Position numbers and translations under genes: made by a program. The notes under the pieces are model-generated. The model saw nothing but the letters and a program-made list of their open reading frames with translations. It made no database searches and had not been told where the DNA came from. A stretch of DNA of 64,000 nucleotides from Octadecabacter ascidiaceicola (GTDB taxonomy: Bacteria; Pseudomonadota; Alphaproteobacteria; Rhodobacterales; Rhodobacteraceae), in contig NZ_FXYD01000004.1 in the NCBI RefSeq assembly GCF_900185015.1, forward strand, positions 124,001 through 188,000, read 5' to 3'. Shown here piece after piece: positions 27,974-36,994 of this stretch (positions are counted from its first letter, which is position 1; every line of letters starts with the position of its first letter).

Positions 27974-29317
27974 TCACTCAGCCGGAGATGCTGCGGAGTT
28001 ATCCGAAGCAGCCGTTTGGCCGTAGTGGGCGTTGAAGTCGTCCTCGATTGTCGCTGGGGGTGTCATCGGCTTTTCGATAACGCCCAGAAGCGGCAGGATT
28101 ACGAGGAAATAGGCGAACCAGTACGTAGCACCGATGAGCGCGATGATCGGGTAGATACCCTCAGCTGGCATAGCGCCGGCCCACATCAAGACGATGAAGT
28201 CCACGCATAGGATGGCGAACCACCACTTGAACATCGGACGATAGCGACCGGAGCGTGTGGAGGATGTGTCGAGCCAAGGCACAAGCGCCATCACTGCGAT
28301 CGCGCCGAACATCGCCAGTACGCCAAAGAACTTAGCGTCGATGATGCCGAAGCTGATCCACTCAGCGAAGATCACAACCCATACAGTGTTATCGAAGGCC
28401 CGCAGGATCGCGTAGAATGGCAAGAAGTACCATTCAGGAACGATGTGCGCTGGTGTGACCAGTGCGTTGGCTTCGATGTAGTTGTCTGGGTGGCCAAGGA
28501 AGTTTGGCATGAAGCCAACGATTGCTACGAAGACCGTCAGAATGACGGACAGCGCGAACAGATCCTTGATCACGAAGTAAGGCCAGAACGGAAGCGTGTC
28601 TTTCTCAGCTTCTTCTTTGGAACCGCGACGAACCTCAACACCTGTTGGGTTGTTGTTGCCTGTCGTGTGGAACGCCCAGATGTGAACGATCACAAGGGCC
28701 GCAATCACGAATGGCAGAAGGTAGTGCAGCGAGAAGAAGCGGTTCAGAGCAGGTTGGCCAACGGCGCTGGCGCCCAAGAGCCAAGTCTGAAGGCTTTCAC
28801 CGATGAACGGGATCGCACCGAAAAGGCCAGTAATAACGGCTGTACCGTGGAAGGACATTTGACCCCAAGGCAGAACGTAGCCCAAGAAGCCTGTCGCCAT
28901 CATCAACAGGAAGATCAACATGCCGATGATCCACGTGACTTCGCGTGGGGCTTTGTATGAACCGTAGTAAAGGCCGCGGAACATGTGGGCGTAAACAGCC
29001 ACGAAGAACAGTGATGCACCGTTCATGTGGAAGTAGCGGATCATGTGACACGAATTCACGTCGCGCATACAGTGTTCAACAGATGAGAACGCCATTTCGA
29101 CGTGCGGTGTGTAGTGCATCACAAGGACAACGCCCGTTGCGATCTGCAAAACAAGTGTGAAGGCCAAAACGATGCCCCAGATCCACATCCAGTTCAGGTT
29201 CTTTGGTGTGGGGATCATCAATGTGCCGTAGATGAGGCCAATTACCGGAAGGCGGCTTTCGAGCCACTTTTCAGCGTTAGACTTCGGTTCGTAATGGTCG
29301 TGGGGAATGCCACCCAT
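27974..29317 (-). CDS. petB: Cytochrome b of the bc1 complex
   Basis: A 447-residue, eight-helix membrane subunit that carries both b haems and the quinone sites. The Qo-site motif PEWY is in [12 protein letters not shown], and the haem-ligand helices contain [16 protein letters not shown] and [16 protein letters not shown] 29317 follows AAGGAGATAGACAC. It lies 12 bp after petA. Confidence 0.97.
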   Translation of the reverse strand: MGGIPHDHYEPKSNAEKWLESRLPVIGLIYGTLMIPTPKNLNWMWIWGIVLAFTLVLQIATGVVLVMHYTPHVEMAFSSVEHCMRDVNSCHMIRYFHMNGASLFFVAVYAHMFRGLYYGSYKAPREVTWIIGMLIFLLMMATGFLGYVLPWGQMSFHGTAVITGLFGAIPFIGESLQTWLLGASAVGQPALNRFFSLHYLLPFVIAALVIVHIWAFHTTGNNNPTGVEVRRGSKEEAEKDTLPFWPYFVIKDLFALSVILTVFVAIVGFMPNFLGHPDNYIEANALVTPAHIVPEWYFLPFYAILRAFDNTVWVVIFAEWISFGIIDAKFFGVLAMFGAIAVMALVPWLDTSSTRSGRYRPMFKWWFAILCVDFIVLMWAGAMPAEGIYPIIALIGATYWFAYFLVILPLLGVIEKPMTPPATIEDDFNAHYGQTAASDNSAASPAE

Positions 29318-29329
29318 GTGTCTATCTCC

Positions 29330-29914
29330 TTAACCGAGTTCGATAGTTGTTGCGTCAACCCAACGCGCAGGCGGAACCGGAAGGTTCTCTGGCGCGGGGC
29401 CTTTACGAATGCGGCCAGCCAAATCGTAGTGAGAGCCGTGACATGGGCAGAACCAACCACCAAAATCACCAGCGCCGTCACCAAGTGGAACGCAGCCAAG
29501 GTGTGTACAAACACCCATTTGAACAATCCATGCGCCGTCGGCTTCGCCTTCAGGGGATGGCATTACGCGGTTGGCGTCAGATGCATCAGCCGTCGCCTCC
29601 AAGTTTTCATTGCGGGCGAAACCGTCGATAAATTCCGCTGCTTCGGCGTCTTGCGCCTGAGCTTCTGCGATTTCTGACCCTGTCCGGTGACGGATAAAAA
29701 CGGGTTTGCCCTGCCACAGCACTGTAAGCTGCATGCCCGGCTCAACGGCACTTACGTCCTGTCGAATCGAAGCAAGCGCAAGAACATCTGCGGATGGGTT
29801 CATTTGATTTACGAGCGGCCAAACCGAGGCACCCGTGATAACTGCACCAGCGCCAGCGGTTGCATAATAAATAAAGTCGCGGCGCGTTGTGTGATCGTCT
29901 TCTGCTGTAGACAC
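29330..29914 (-). CDS. petA: Rieske iron-sulfur subunit of the bc1 complex
   Basis: A 194-residue [2Fe-2S] protein. The Tat signal [16 protein letters not shown] acts as the membrane anchor. The cluster ligands are C136/H138 in CTHLGC and C156/H159 in CPCHGSH, with C141-C158 as the disulfide. The start is GTG 29914, 8 bases after GGAG. A stable hairpin lies 20 bases upstream in the leader. Confidence 0.96.
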   Translation of the reverse strand: MSTAEDDHTTRRDFIYYATAGAGAVITGASVWPLVNQMNPSADVLALASIRQDVSAVEPGMQLTVLWQGKPVFIRHRTGSEIAEAQAQDAEAAEFIDGFARNENLEATADASDANRVMPSPEGEADGAWIVQMGVCTHLGCVPLGDGAGDFGGWFCPCHGSHYDLAGRIRKGPAPENLPVPPARWVDATTIELG

Positions 29915-29933
29915 CTATCTAACTCCGGATTCT

Positions 29934-29967
29934 GGGGCTTTTGCCCGTCAAATACGACGAAAGCCCC
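29934..29967 (-). promoter_or_regulatory. Hairpin in the petABC leader
   Basis: GGGGCTTT (29934-29941) and AAAGCCCC (29960-29967) pair exactly; inside, CGTC (29946-29949) and GACG (29956-29959) extend the stem around a loop AAATAC with a four-base bulge. It sits 20-53 bases before the petA GTG. There is no T-run on the minus strand right after it, so an mRNA stability or translation role is more likely than termination. Confidence 0.6.
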
Positions 29968-30063
29968 TCAAAAGGGACATTCATTCCGTTTGGTTCTTAG
30001 CGGCCAACACTGCGCAGGTCCAGCAAGATTCAAGCACAGTTCGTCGCATGCGGCGATTGGCCC

Positions 30064-30657
30064 TTAGGTGGGTTTGGTCGCCTGCATAGAGTCGCGGTTC
30101 TCAAATTCGGCCTGCCAGTTGGCCAAAGATTCGTTGCCGTGGCGCCAATTGCGGGCGTCGTGACGCAGATCGACGTAGGAGAGAGCACAGGAAACCGCGA
30201 TTTGGGCCATATTAAGTGGACCGTTCAGGTGGCTCATCCAACGGCTGTTTATTGCGGCTATGGCGCGGGATGCCTTGCCCCATTGGGCGTCAACCCATTC
30301 AGGTGCGTCGTCGCGGAAGCGTTCGCCGTAGATCATGCCGACGGTCACGACCATTAGCTCGTCTGCGGTCGCCTCAAGCGTTAGGACTTCGTAGAGGCTG
30401 GTTGCGGGGTAAAGACCAGCATCGGCCATATCGTCCAGGTAGCGTGTTATCACGCGGCTGTCGTAGATTGCAGGGCCATCTTCACGGATGAGAGCCGGTA
30501 TTTTCCCCAAGGGATTCGCAGCCAGAATTTCGGGAGCAGAATTTAGCGGCGTTGATGAAACTTGCTCCTCTTCGACACGGTCAATCAGCCCAGTTTCACG
30601 CAATAACACGCGGGCTTTGCGGGCGAACGGGGAGGGTGGGGACATGATGAGCTTCAT
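30064..30657 (-). CDS. Glutathione S-transferase family protein
   Basis: A 197-residue GST. The N-terminal SPPSPFARKARVLLRETG has the S-P-F-x-R-K motif; NPLGKIPALI holds the cis-Pro and IYDSRVITRYLDD the glutathione loop. Similar to YibF-type enzymes. It heads away from petABC, with a 12-bp gap from the PaiB-like gene upstream, so the two are likely co-transcribed. Confidence 0.9.
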   Translation of the reverse strand: MKLIMSPPSPFARKARVLLRETGLIDRVEEEQVSSTPLNSAPEILAANPLGKIPALIREDGPAIYDSRVITRYLDDMADAGLYPATSLYEVLTLEATADELMVVTVGMIYGERFRDDAPEWVDAQWGKASRAIAAINSRWMSHLNGPLNMAQIAVSCALSYVDLRHDARNWRHGNESLANWQAEFENRDSMQATKPT

Positions 30658-30668
30658 GAGGTGTCCTT

Positions 30669-31292
30669 TCAGTCGTCGTTAGGTGGGTTGCGCATAAGGT
30701 CGGCAAGGGCGCTTGTTTCCATACCGATGCCGCTTTGCGCCATTTCATCAGCGGCGCGCAGGCGCACGTCGTCAGGTTTGTTTTGGTTGAGCTTAAAGGT
30801 GCTTTGAATATCCGTGATGGTCAAACGGCAGGGAACAATCTGGCGCATCATTTTGTCGAGGACTTCTGGCGTCATTTTCTGGGTCGTCCACGGCGTTTTG
30901 GGAAGCTGGTTTTCAAACAGAGCCGACTGGCGGTCCAACACATCACGGATCATGTCTTGGTCAAGCTTTTCCAACGTGCCGCGAATGTGGACAGAAACGT
31001 AATTCCATGTTGGGACTTGGTCGTCAGCGCCGTACCAATCCGGCGAAACATAGCCATCCGGCCCTGTAATCGCGAGGAGTACCGTCAGGGGTTCGGACAA
31101 CGCACGCGTGATGGGGTTTGAGCGTACCAAGTGAAGGTCGAGCGTGGTGGCATCATCGGAAAGCAGGACGGGAACGTGGGATGCTAGCAATCCGTCGGGG
31201 CCCATTGCCGTGATCTGACCAAAGGCGCGTTCGCGCACAAATTCGATTGCACGGTCTTCTGGTGTTCTGCGGTAGATCGGGTTGGGGTGCAT
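30669..31292 (-). CDS. PaiB-family FMN-binding protein
   Basis: A 207-residue split-barrel flavin-binding protein like Bacillus PaiB, which affects sporulation and protease genes. Family blocks visible are IYRRTPEDRAIEFVRERAFG near the start, LASHVPVLL, VPTWNYVSVHIRG and KMMRQIVPCRLTITDIQS-TFKLNQNK (in two parts). Whether it regulates transcription here is not known. Confidence 0.88.
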   Translation of the reverse strand: MHPNPIYRRTPEDRAIEFVRERAFGQITAMGPDGLLASHVPVLLSDDATTLDLHLVRSNPITRALSEPLTVLLAITGPDGYVSPDWYGADDQVPTWNYVSVHIRGTLEKLDQDMIRDVLDRQSALFENQLPKTPWTTQKMTPEVLDKMMRQIVPCRLTITDIQSTFKLNQNKPDDVRLRAADEMAQSGIGMETSALADLMRNPPNDD

Positions 31293-31307
31293 GGCGGTGT
31301 TCCTTTG

Positions 31308-31937
31308 TTACGGGAACAGGACCACGTCATCCCCCGTTTTCCAAGGGGTGTATTTCGTCATGATCGACGTAAACCGTTCAGATGCTTTGAACGCCGCTAG
31401 CCAAGTTTGCGCGTGGGTGAAGGGCTGGGCATTCCACCAATCAATGTCGGTATGGGCGAACTGGCGCACGAAGGGCAGAATGGCGAGGTCGGCCAGCGAC
31501 GGGTCATCGCCGAACAACCAAAGTTTACCATTCAGCTGAGAATCAAGCTTTGCGATAAAGGTTGCGGCTGTCGCTCTGCTCTCAGCTGGGTCCAGTTCGG
31601 GATGGCGGACGGCATACTTAGTGTGATCCAGCGCGGTCTTAAATGGCCCGTCGGATTCCTCGATCAGGGTGTATGCTTGTTCGGTCATTGGGGGCAGCAG
31701 GTTTTCGGGGTCTGACTGTTCCAACGCCCAACGCATGACGTCATAGGATTCCTCGACAATCGTGTCGGCAACGAGAACTGGAACCGTGCCTTTCGGGGAT
31801 GCTTCAAGAAATTGGGGGGCTTTGTCGCGCAAAAGGATTTCGCGCAACTCAACCGTCAGGCCGCTGGATGCAATCGCGAGGCGGGCGCGCATCGCGTAGG
31901 GGCATCGGCGAAAGGAATAGAGGATGGGATAGGTCAT
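31308..31937 (-). CDS. Glutathione S-transferase family protein (CPYA motif)
   Basis: A 209-residue GST whose active site is RRCPYAMRARLA, a glutaredoxin-like CPYA motif as in Omega/YliJ-like GSTs, suggesting a thiol-transfer role instead of a classical conjugation. KGTVPVL and VEESYDVMRW are the glutathione-binding parts. ATG overlaps the mtaB stop (ATGA), so it is translated with mtaB. Confidence 0.9.
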   Translation of the reverse strand: MTYPILYSFRRCPYAMRARLAIASSGLTVELREILLRDKAPQFLEASPKGTVPVLVADTIVEESYDVMRWALEQSDPENLLPPMTEQAYTLIEESDGPFKTALDHTKYAVRHPELDPAESRATAATFIAKLDSQLNGKLWLFGDDPSLADLAILPFVRQFAHTDIDWWNAQPFTHAQTWLAAFKASERFTSIMTKYTPWKTGDDVVLFP

Positions 31938-33187
31938 GCTGTCAGCTGATCGCCGCGTGAGCCCATGATTCTCGCGGTGACGATTTGGGATTCCGGTTGG
32001 TCAGTATCAAACGTTACTTCGGTGAATTGTTCGGTGCGGCCCATGCGGGGGTTCTCCATCAGGATATGATGGGTTTTGCCGATTTGCTGGGACAGATGCT
32101 TGGCAACGGCTTGATCGCCAGCCGCACGAAGGCGTGCGGCGCGAGCTTTGATGTCTTTGCCGTTCACCGCGGGCATCCGTGCGGCGGGGGTGCCTTGGCG
32201 GGGCGAATAGGGAAACACGTGCAGCCAAGTCAGGGCGCAATCATCGACGAGTCTTAGAGAGTTTTCAAAATGCGCTTCGGTTTCTGTTGGGAAGCCCGCA
32301 ATGATATCTGCGCCGAAGGTCATATCGGGGCGCAGTTTCCGGGCGTCTTCAGAAAACTTGATCGCATCATCACGCAGATGGCGGCGTTTCATACGTTTCA
32401 GGATCAGGTCATCACCGTGTTGAAGCGACAGATGGAGGTGCGGCATCAAGCGTGGTTCAGTGGCGATGGCCTGCATCAGGTTTTCGTCCACCTCAATCGA
32501 ATCGATGGAGCTGATCCGCAGGCGCGGCAGGTCGGGGACTAACTTCAGAATACGCATGACGAGATCGCCAAGTTTTGGCTCCGCTGGGAGATCAGCCCCC
32601 CAAGACGTGAGATCAACGCCCGTAAGCACGACTTCATTGTAGCCTTTGCCAACCAGCCGTTTGATCTGTTCAACAACAACACCTGCGGGAACGGAGCGTG
32701 AATTGCCACGGCCATAGGGGATAATGCAAAACGTGCAGCGGTGATCGCAGCCGTTTTGCACCTGCACGTAAGCGCGGGAGCGGGTGCCGAAACCGTCGAT
32801 CAGGTGTCCAGCGGTTTCAGTGACCGACATGATGTCGTCGACCTGCACCGGTTCGGTTTGCCCGATGAGGTCAGGCGCCATGCCGTTCCATGTTTCGGGC
32901 TGCATCTTTTCGGTGTTGCCGATGACCTTGCTGACCTCGGGCATGGCCACAAAGGTTTCCGGTTCGGTCTGCGCGGCGCAGCCTGTTACGATCAATGTCG
33001 CGTCTGGATTTTCGCGGCGCAGCTTGCGAATTTCTTTCTTAGCCTTGCGCACGGCCTCAGCGGTGACGGCGCAGGTGTTCACAACGACCGCGTTTTGAAC
33101 GCCTGCAGCACCCGCGAGCTCTTTCATGGCTTCGGTTTCATAGGCGTTAAGGCGGCAGCCGAGGGTGGTGAACTTTGGTGCGTTCAT
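31934..33187 (-). CDS. mtaB: tRNA (t6A37) methylthiotransferase MtaB
   Basis: A 417-residue radical-SAM enzyme that adds a methylthio group to t6A37 in tRNA. The N-terminal UPF0004 domain has cysteines in TLGCRLNAYE, VVNTCAVT and IVTGCAAQ; the radical-SAM motif is CDHRCTFCIIPYGRGNSRS. A short C-terminal TRAM-like part follows. It overlaps dapF by ATGA, forming a dapF-mtaB-gst operon. Confidence 0.95.
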   Translation of the reverse strand: MNAPKFTTLGCRLNAYETEAMKELAGAAGVQNAVVVNTCAVTAEAVRKAKKEIRKLRRENPDATLIVTGCAAQTEPETFVAMPEVSKVIGNTEKMQPETWNGMAPDLIGQTEPVQVDDIMSVTETAGHLIDGFGTRSRAYVQVQNGCDHRCTFCIIPYGRGNSRSVPAGVVVEQIKRLVGKGYNEVVLTGVDLTSWGADLPAEPKLGDLVMRILKLVPDLPRLRISSIDSIEVDENLMQAIATEPRLMPHLHLSLQHGDDLILKRMKRRHLRDDAIKFSEDARKLRPDMTFGADIIAGFPTETEAHFENSLRLVDDCALTWLHVFPYSPRQGTPAARMPAVNGKDIKARAARLRAAGDQAVAKHLSQQIGKTHHILMENPRMGRTEQFTEVTFDTDQPESQIVTARIMGSRGDQLTA

Positions 33188-33999
33188 AAGTGCCAGATAC
33201 CGTCAAAGACGTGGGCGGTGGGCCCTGTCATCCAGACGCCGTCATCGCGCCAGTCGATGTGGATCGTGCCACCGTCGAGGTCGATGCGGACGGATTTGCC
33301 GGTAAGCCCTTTGCGATGTGCGGCAACGGCAGTCGCGCAGGACGAAGAACCAGACGCTAGCGTTACGCCAACGCCGCGTTCCCAAACACGCATGCGTAGA
33401 TGGTCGGGCCCGACAAGGTGAGCGAACTGCACATTGGTGCGTTCAGGGTAAAGTGGGTGATGTTCTAACTCAGCGCCACGCGCCTCAAGGTCGATTGCGT
33501 CGGCGTTTTCAACGAAGAATGTGCAATGCGGGTTGCCCATACCGGTCGCCAGCGGCGCGCCGTCGATTGGCAAGGCATTGAGGTCAACATCCTCTGCAAG
33601 CGGTACGTCCTGCCACGTCAGTTGTGGGTGCCCCATGTTGACAGACGTCAACTGATCGCCAGCGTCGCGCGCAAAGAGCGTTCCACGTTCCGTCGTCAAC
33701 GTCAGGTCGGCCTTACCCGATTCGTCCATGATGTGACGTGCAATGCAACGAGTCGCATTACCACAGGCGCCCGCAGTGCTGCCGTCAGAATTATAAAACG
33801 TCAGATGGACATCAGTATTCCCACGCTTGGTCATTACCGCCAATTGGTCGAACCCCACGCCGCGGTGACGATCGGCAATAGCCGCAACAATCGCTGGAGT
33901 GACGCGTGAGACGCCGTCACGTTCATCAATCACGACGAAATCGTTGCCTAGCCCGTGCATTTTCATGAAGGGCAGGTGGGAAGGGGAAGTCTGTGTCAT
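33184..33999 (-). CDS. dapF: Diaminopimelate epimerase
   Basis: A 271-residue, PLP-independent epimerase converting LL- to meso-diaminopimelate for lysine and cell wall. The two catalytic cysteines are in AGACGNATRC and [24 protein letters not shown] is the N-terminal signature. The N-terminus has about 11 extra residues before MKMHGLG; the ATG at 33999 is used here though a later Met is possible. Confidence 0.96.
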   Translation of the reverse strand: MTQTSPSHLPFMKMHGLGNDFVVIDERDGVSRVTPAIVAAIADRHRGVGFDQLAVMTKRGNTDVHLTFYNSDGSTAGACGNATRCIARHIMDESGKADLTLTTERGTLFARDAGDQLTSVNMGHPQLTWQDVPLAEDVDLNALPIDGAPLATGMGNPHCTFFVENADAIDLEARGAELEHHPLYPERTNVQFAHLVGPDHLRMRVWERGVGVTLASGSSSCATAVAAHRKGLTGKSVRIDLDGGTIHIDWRDDGVWMTGPTAHVFDGIWHL

Positions 34000-34095
34000 G
34001 TGGGCGCATATAGTTGAGCTAAGTTCATGAATCCAGTCTTGCCGTATGATTAGGGGTTGACCCCTCGCGCTACGGTTTCTAATAGCACGCGGAGT

Positions 34096-34171
34096 GGGCC
34101 GTTAGCTCAGTTGGTAGAGCAACTGACTTTTAATCAGTAGGTCGATGGTTCGAACCCATCACGGCTCACCA
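34096..34171 (+). tRNA. tRNA-Lys (anticodon TTT)
   Basis: A 76-base cloverleaf including an encoded CCA: acceptor GGGCCGT/ACGGCTC with one G-T pair, D arm GCTC/GAGC, anticodon stem ACTGA/TCAGT with loop CTTTTAA, and T arm GATGG-TTCGAAC-CCATC. It marks the left border of the accessory island. Confidence 0.97.
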
Positions 34172-34423
34172 CTTTTTCCTCTTTGACGAATGACACCTGA
34201 TCGTTCCTTTACGACAGGTTTTTGTCCTTTCTCGAGCTAGTTTGCTCGGCTGGCTCTATTTATTTTGGTCTATCGCTCAAATGGATGGCCGTGTGACTCA
34301 TCCCTTCCAATCGTGCTGCCCTTCATTCTTCTTGGATTTTCTCCGCTAGGATGCCACTATGCTTACAAGCGATTTTCGAAAGCCAAATCTTAAGTAAGCG
34401 TATCGCAGCCAAATGCTAAAACC

Positions 34424-34720
34424 ATGAATTCATATCTTCAGATTGCCCAATCAGTACTGCAGAAGTCTCGCCAGCCCTTGTCAGCACGTGAGATTTTGGA
34501 TGCTGCTTATCGACTGCAGCTAGTACCGGAGCATCTCTTTGGAAAGACACAGTACAAGACGCTACAGGCTCGTTTGTCTGAAGATTTGCTCCGCAACCGC
34601 AAGAGAACCATTTTTGCGCGCACCGGACCCGGCCGATTTGTGCTACGGGAGCAGTTGAGCAAAACAAAAACTGACAATGATGAGTATGTTGCGCCACTAA
34701 GAGCATATCAGTTAAAGTAG
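34424..34720 (+). CDS. HARE-HTH domain protein (N-terminal part of an interrupted gene)
   Basis: A 98-residue reading frame whose residues about 5-70 fit the HARE-HTH winged-helix domain, which is found in restriction and chromatin-linked proteins: AQSVLQKSRQPLSAREILDA, then TQYKTLQARLSEDLLRNR and a GPGRFVLRE strand. It ends at TAG 34718-34720. The frame stays open after the stop through 35326, so this is probably the first part of a longer protein. Base composition is more AT-rich than the flanks. It starts 252 bases after tRNA-Lys; that gap holds nothing I recognise. Confidence 0.7.
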   Translation: MNSYLQIAQSVLQKSRQPLSAREILDAAYRLQLVPEHLFGKTQYKTLQARLSEDLLRNRKRTIFARTGPGRFVLREQLSKTKTDNDEYVAPLRAYQLK

Positions 34721-34726
34721 TTTGAT

Positions 34727-35326
34727 GTGATCTGTGCAGCGCAAGAAGATATTGATGCTATGTGGACTGCAGGCGCAACAGTCGCTCCTTTTTCAGGACT
34801 CGCGAAGGCGTTCACGCGCCAACTTCCATTGCTCGAAGTCGAGAAAGAGCCATCTCTAATACACATCAGATTGCTTGTAACAATCAAATGTTTGGACAAG
34901 TTTCTAAGCATGAACTCGATGCTAACAGCCAATGAAGCTTCAGGACGCTCACTAGGTTTTGGGGGATACTTGAAAGGCATGGATGCAGATTTATTTTCCA
35001 CCGATCCATTTGGATTTGACGAAGCATCTCGACGGACTTTGGCGGAGCAAACCACACTGTCGAAGGAAGACCTCGACGGCCTCACATCTTTGATGGCAGA
35101 TCATTCGCTACAGTGCATTAAACGGCTAGATCAGGACGAAGCTGGTAATTCAGTTGTGCTTTTAACGTCATACGAATGTTCTGAGCCAGACAAGTTGATA
35201 TCACACATTCCCACTCATCGTTCGCCAAGATGGGTCCAGGTTCCTTCAGGCATCAACAATTACGAGAACTTAGAACCGGTATCAAAAATCGCTGTTGAAA
35301 ATCGAGTCTTGGCGTCACCAATTTAA
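34727..35326 (+). CDS. Nudix-like domain protein (C-terminal part of an interrupted gene)
   Basis: A 199-residue frame in the same phase as the HARE-HTH part, two codons after its TAG. SLGFGGYLKGMDADLF followed by DPFGFDEASRRTLAEQ resembles a Nudix box, but it is degenerate: the REL-x-EE core reads RTL-x-EQ, so hydrolysis may be lost. GTG 34727 has no good ribosome site, which favours a single broken gene over two genes. A HARE-HTH/Nudix fusion is my inference. Confidence 0.5.
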   Translation: MICAAQEDIDAMWTAGATVAPFSGLAKAFTRQLPLLEVEKEPSLIHIRLLVTIKCLDKFLSMNSMLTANEASGRSLGFGGYLKGMDADLFSTDPFGFDEASRRTLAEQTTLSKEDLDGLTSLMADHSLQCIKRLDQDEAGNSVVLLTSYECSEPDKLISHIPTHRSPRWVQVPSGINNYENLEPVSKIAVENRVLASPI

Positions 35327-35400
35327 GTCTAGGTTTGCTACGCATATCATGGGATCTCAGCATACTGCCAAATCCGCGTGAACGCTTTCGTGATGAGTTT

Positions 35401-36321
35401 TTAAGTCAGTAATCGGTATTTATCAGCTTCTTCTCGGCTGACGGTAGAAACTTCAGCAACACCCATCCTGAAGGCATTTTCGTAGGAGCGACCATGTGCC
35501 AACGCCTGGTAGAATGCATAGGTAAATTTTGGAGCAGTCAGGTCATTAATCGAGTCAACGGAACCCACGACAGTATCAACGTGCTTCCGACAAGCTTGAG
35601 CGACATCCTCGGTTAGGCACGCATGCAGTACGACGCACTCGAGATTTCCGTATGCACCTAGGATCTCTGCAAGAACCTCTCCATCAATCTCCGAGGTGTT
35701 GCCTTCCCTGTCTTCAAACAACAAAACTCCAACATCGCCGTGGCCACTAAAATGAAGTACCATGGGTTCGTTGTTGAGCAATTCCTTTTGGATCTGATCT
35801 AGGCGGACAGCAAATTTCTGAACTACGGTCAGATCACGTCTTGGAGACTTCACCATTTCCAGCTGTTCTTCAAGAAGCGCCGCTTCACGATCAGCCCTGA
35901 TGCGGCCTTGATCATCGGGCGTTGCGTTTAGTACGAGAACGTTCAATTTAGCTTGCATATCTACCGCCTTTACAACTTGTTGTTCATTGGATGGCTCTTC
36001 ACTATGGGTTCTACGTGACAACCCATGTTCATCCGAAAGGATTGCAGCCAATTCCGCACTTGCATCTCCTATTTCTAGGGCTTCAATTTCGGTTGGATCT
36101 GTAAGACTGCCAGTTTGTCTAAGGGCCAATTGTGCCCAATCAAAAGTAGCTTTCCTAACTGCATTCGCCGTATGATACCTGAGGTCAGTTTCGCTCGGAT
36201 ATTTTTGCGCAAGCCCAGCATACGCATCAATTAGCTCAACAAATCCCGGCTCTGCGCGTATTCTCACAATGAATGCGGCTGAAGCTTGAAGCAGCATATT
36301 AGATACGCCAAATGCACTCAA
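35401..36321 (-). CDS. CHAT-domain (caspase-like) protease
   Basis: A 306-residue protein. The C-terminal half (about 125-300) is a CHAT domain: catalytic His H194 in VLHFSGHGD and catalytic Cys C235 in CVVLHACLTED, with a preceding strand LNVLVLNATP. CHAT proteases act in bacterial defence and cell-suicide systems, usually cutting a partner. The N-terminal 120 residues are helical and unrecognised. Start TTG 36321 overlaps the HD-gene stop (TTGA); ATG 36297 is an alternative. Confidence 0.8.
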   Translation of the reverse strand: MSAFGVSNMLLQASAAFIVRIRAEPGFVELIDAYAGLAQKYPSETDLRYHTANAVRKATFDWAQLALRQTGSLTDPTEIEALEIGDASAELAAILSDEHGLSRRTHSEEPSNEQQVVKAVDMQAKLNVLVLNATPDDQGRIRADREAALLEEQLEMVKSPRRDLTVVQKFAVRLDQIQKELLNNEPMVLHFSGHGDVGVLLFEDREGNTSEIDGEVLAEILGAYGNLECVVLHACLTEDVAQACRKHVDTVVGSVDSINDLTAPKFTYAFYQALAHGRSYENAFRMGVAEVSTVSREEADKYRLLT

Positions 36322-36743
36322 AAAAATCTTAAAACGCTTAAAATTGTAGACGGCTCTCTGTGCTGGTAGGTAGAATAACCGTCTTCTCCCACAGGGTCTT
36401 TGTCGCCTGTAAAAACCTCGAGCTGGTCATGCAAAAGCGCGAGTTCAATAGCCTTTGCCTTGTTCAACTTTTGGAAGTGCGGTGCAAGAAGCTGAACGGA
36501 GCTTGCAACTTGAAACGTATGCGCTGCGACATTCTCGAGAGCTAACTCCCCTGGCTTAACTTCAGCTTCGCTCGTTTCAGTTTCCCAATGGTATTGTCCA
36601 AAAAAACGAATTGTTCGTTCCAGCTCAAACATTCGATAGATTTGGTCAATGTCTGCTCGAATTTCTGTCTTTGGGAGTCCCAAAACTTCGTTGATTGTCA
36701 AATCAGGGGTTAGCGTCTCTAGAAACATCTTGATAATACTCAA
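36318..36743 (-). CDS. HD-superfamily hydrolase, apparently C-terminally shortened
   Basis: A 141-residue protein with the HD metal motif: H75 in ENVAAHTFQVA, H105-D106 in ALLHDQLEVFTGDKD and D114. This resembles YfbR-like nucleotide phosphohydrolases, where the fold continues for some 50-80 residues with a further Asp ligand. Here the frame ends soon after (ILSVLRFF) in an A/T-rich run, so the last helices are missing. It is upstream of and overlaps the CHAT gene, suggesting one transcript. Confidence 0.7.
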   Translation of the reverse strand: MSIIKMFLETLTPDLTINEVLGLPKTEIRADIDQIYRMFELERTIRFFGQYHWETETSEAEVKPGELALENVAAHTFQVASSVQLLAPHFQKLNKAKAIELALLHDQLEVFTGDKDPVGEDGYSTYQHREPSTILSVLRFF

Positions 36744-36994
36744 AGAAAATACTGTTTTACCCTATCGTCAAAGTTGTGGAATGGGAACACTTTGCTACCC
36801 ATTTGGCGTAGTGCGCACAGTCGCGAGAGTTCGCATATGACTCCTACGCAAACGCGTACATGGGACAATCGGTAGACACAGATAGCCTGCAATTCGCATT
36901 TTTGACGTTCGTTTTAGTTTAGCCGCTGGCTTGCTTGTCCAACACTGACTAATCTGGATCAAGCAACACGGACTTCCAATCGATGGGCTAGTTT

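Noticed and set aside
34096-34171. Integrase next to tRNA-Lys to explain the island
   Set aside because: None of the island genes has integrase catalytic motifs; if one existed it has been lost or lies outside the window.
34718-34720. TAG as a pyrrolysine codon
   Set aside because: No pyrrolysine genes are visible and the host group is not known to use it; nonsense mutation or error is simpler.
36322-36402. Continuation of the HD fold in the CHAT reading frame (simple frameshift)
   Set aside because: That frame is open upstream of the CHAT start but reads as Arg-rich sequence unlike an HD C-terminus, so a single-base frameshift does not restore the protein.
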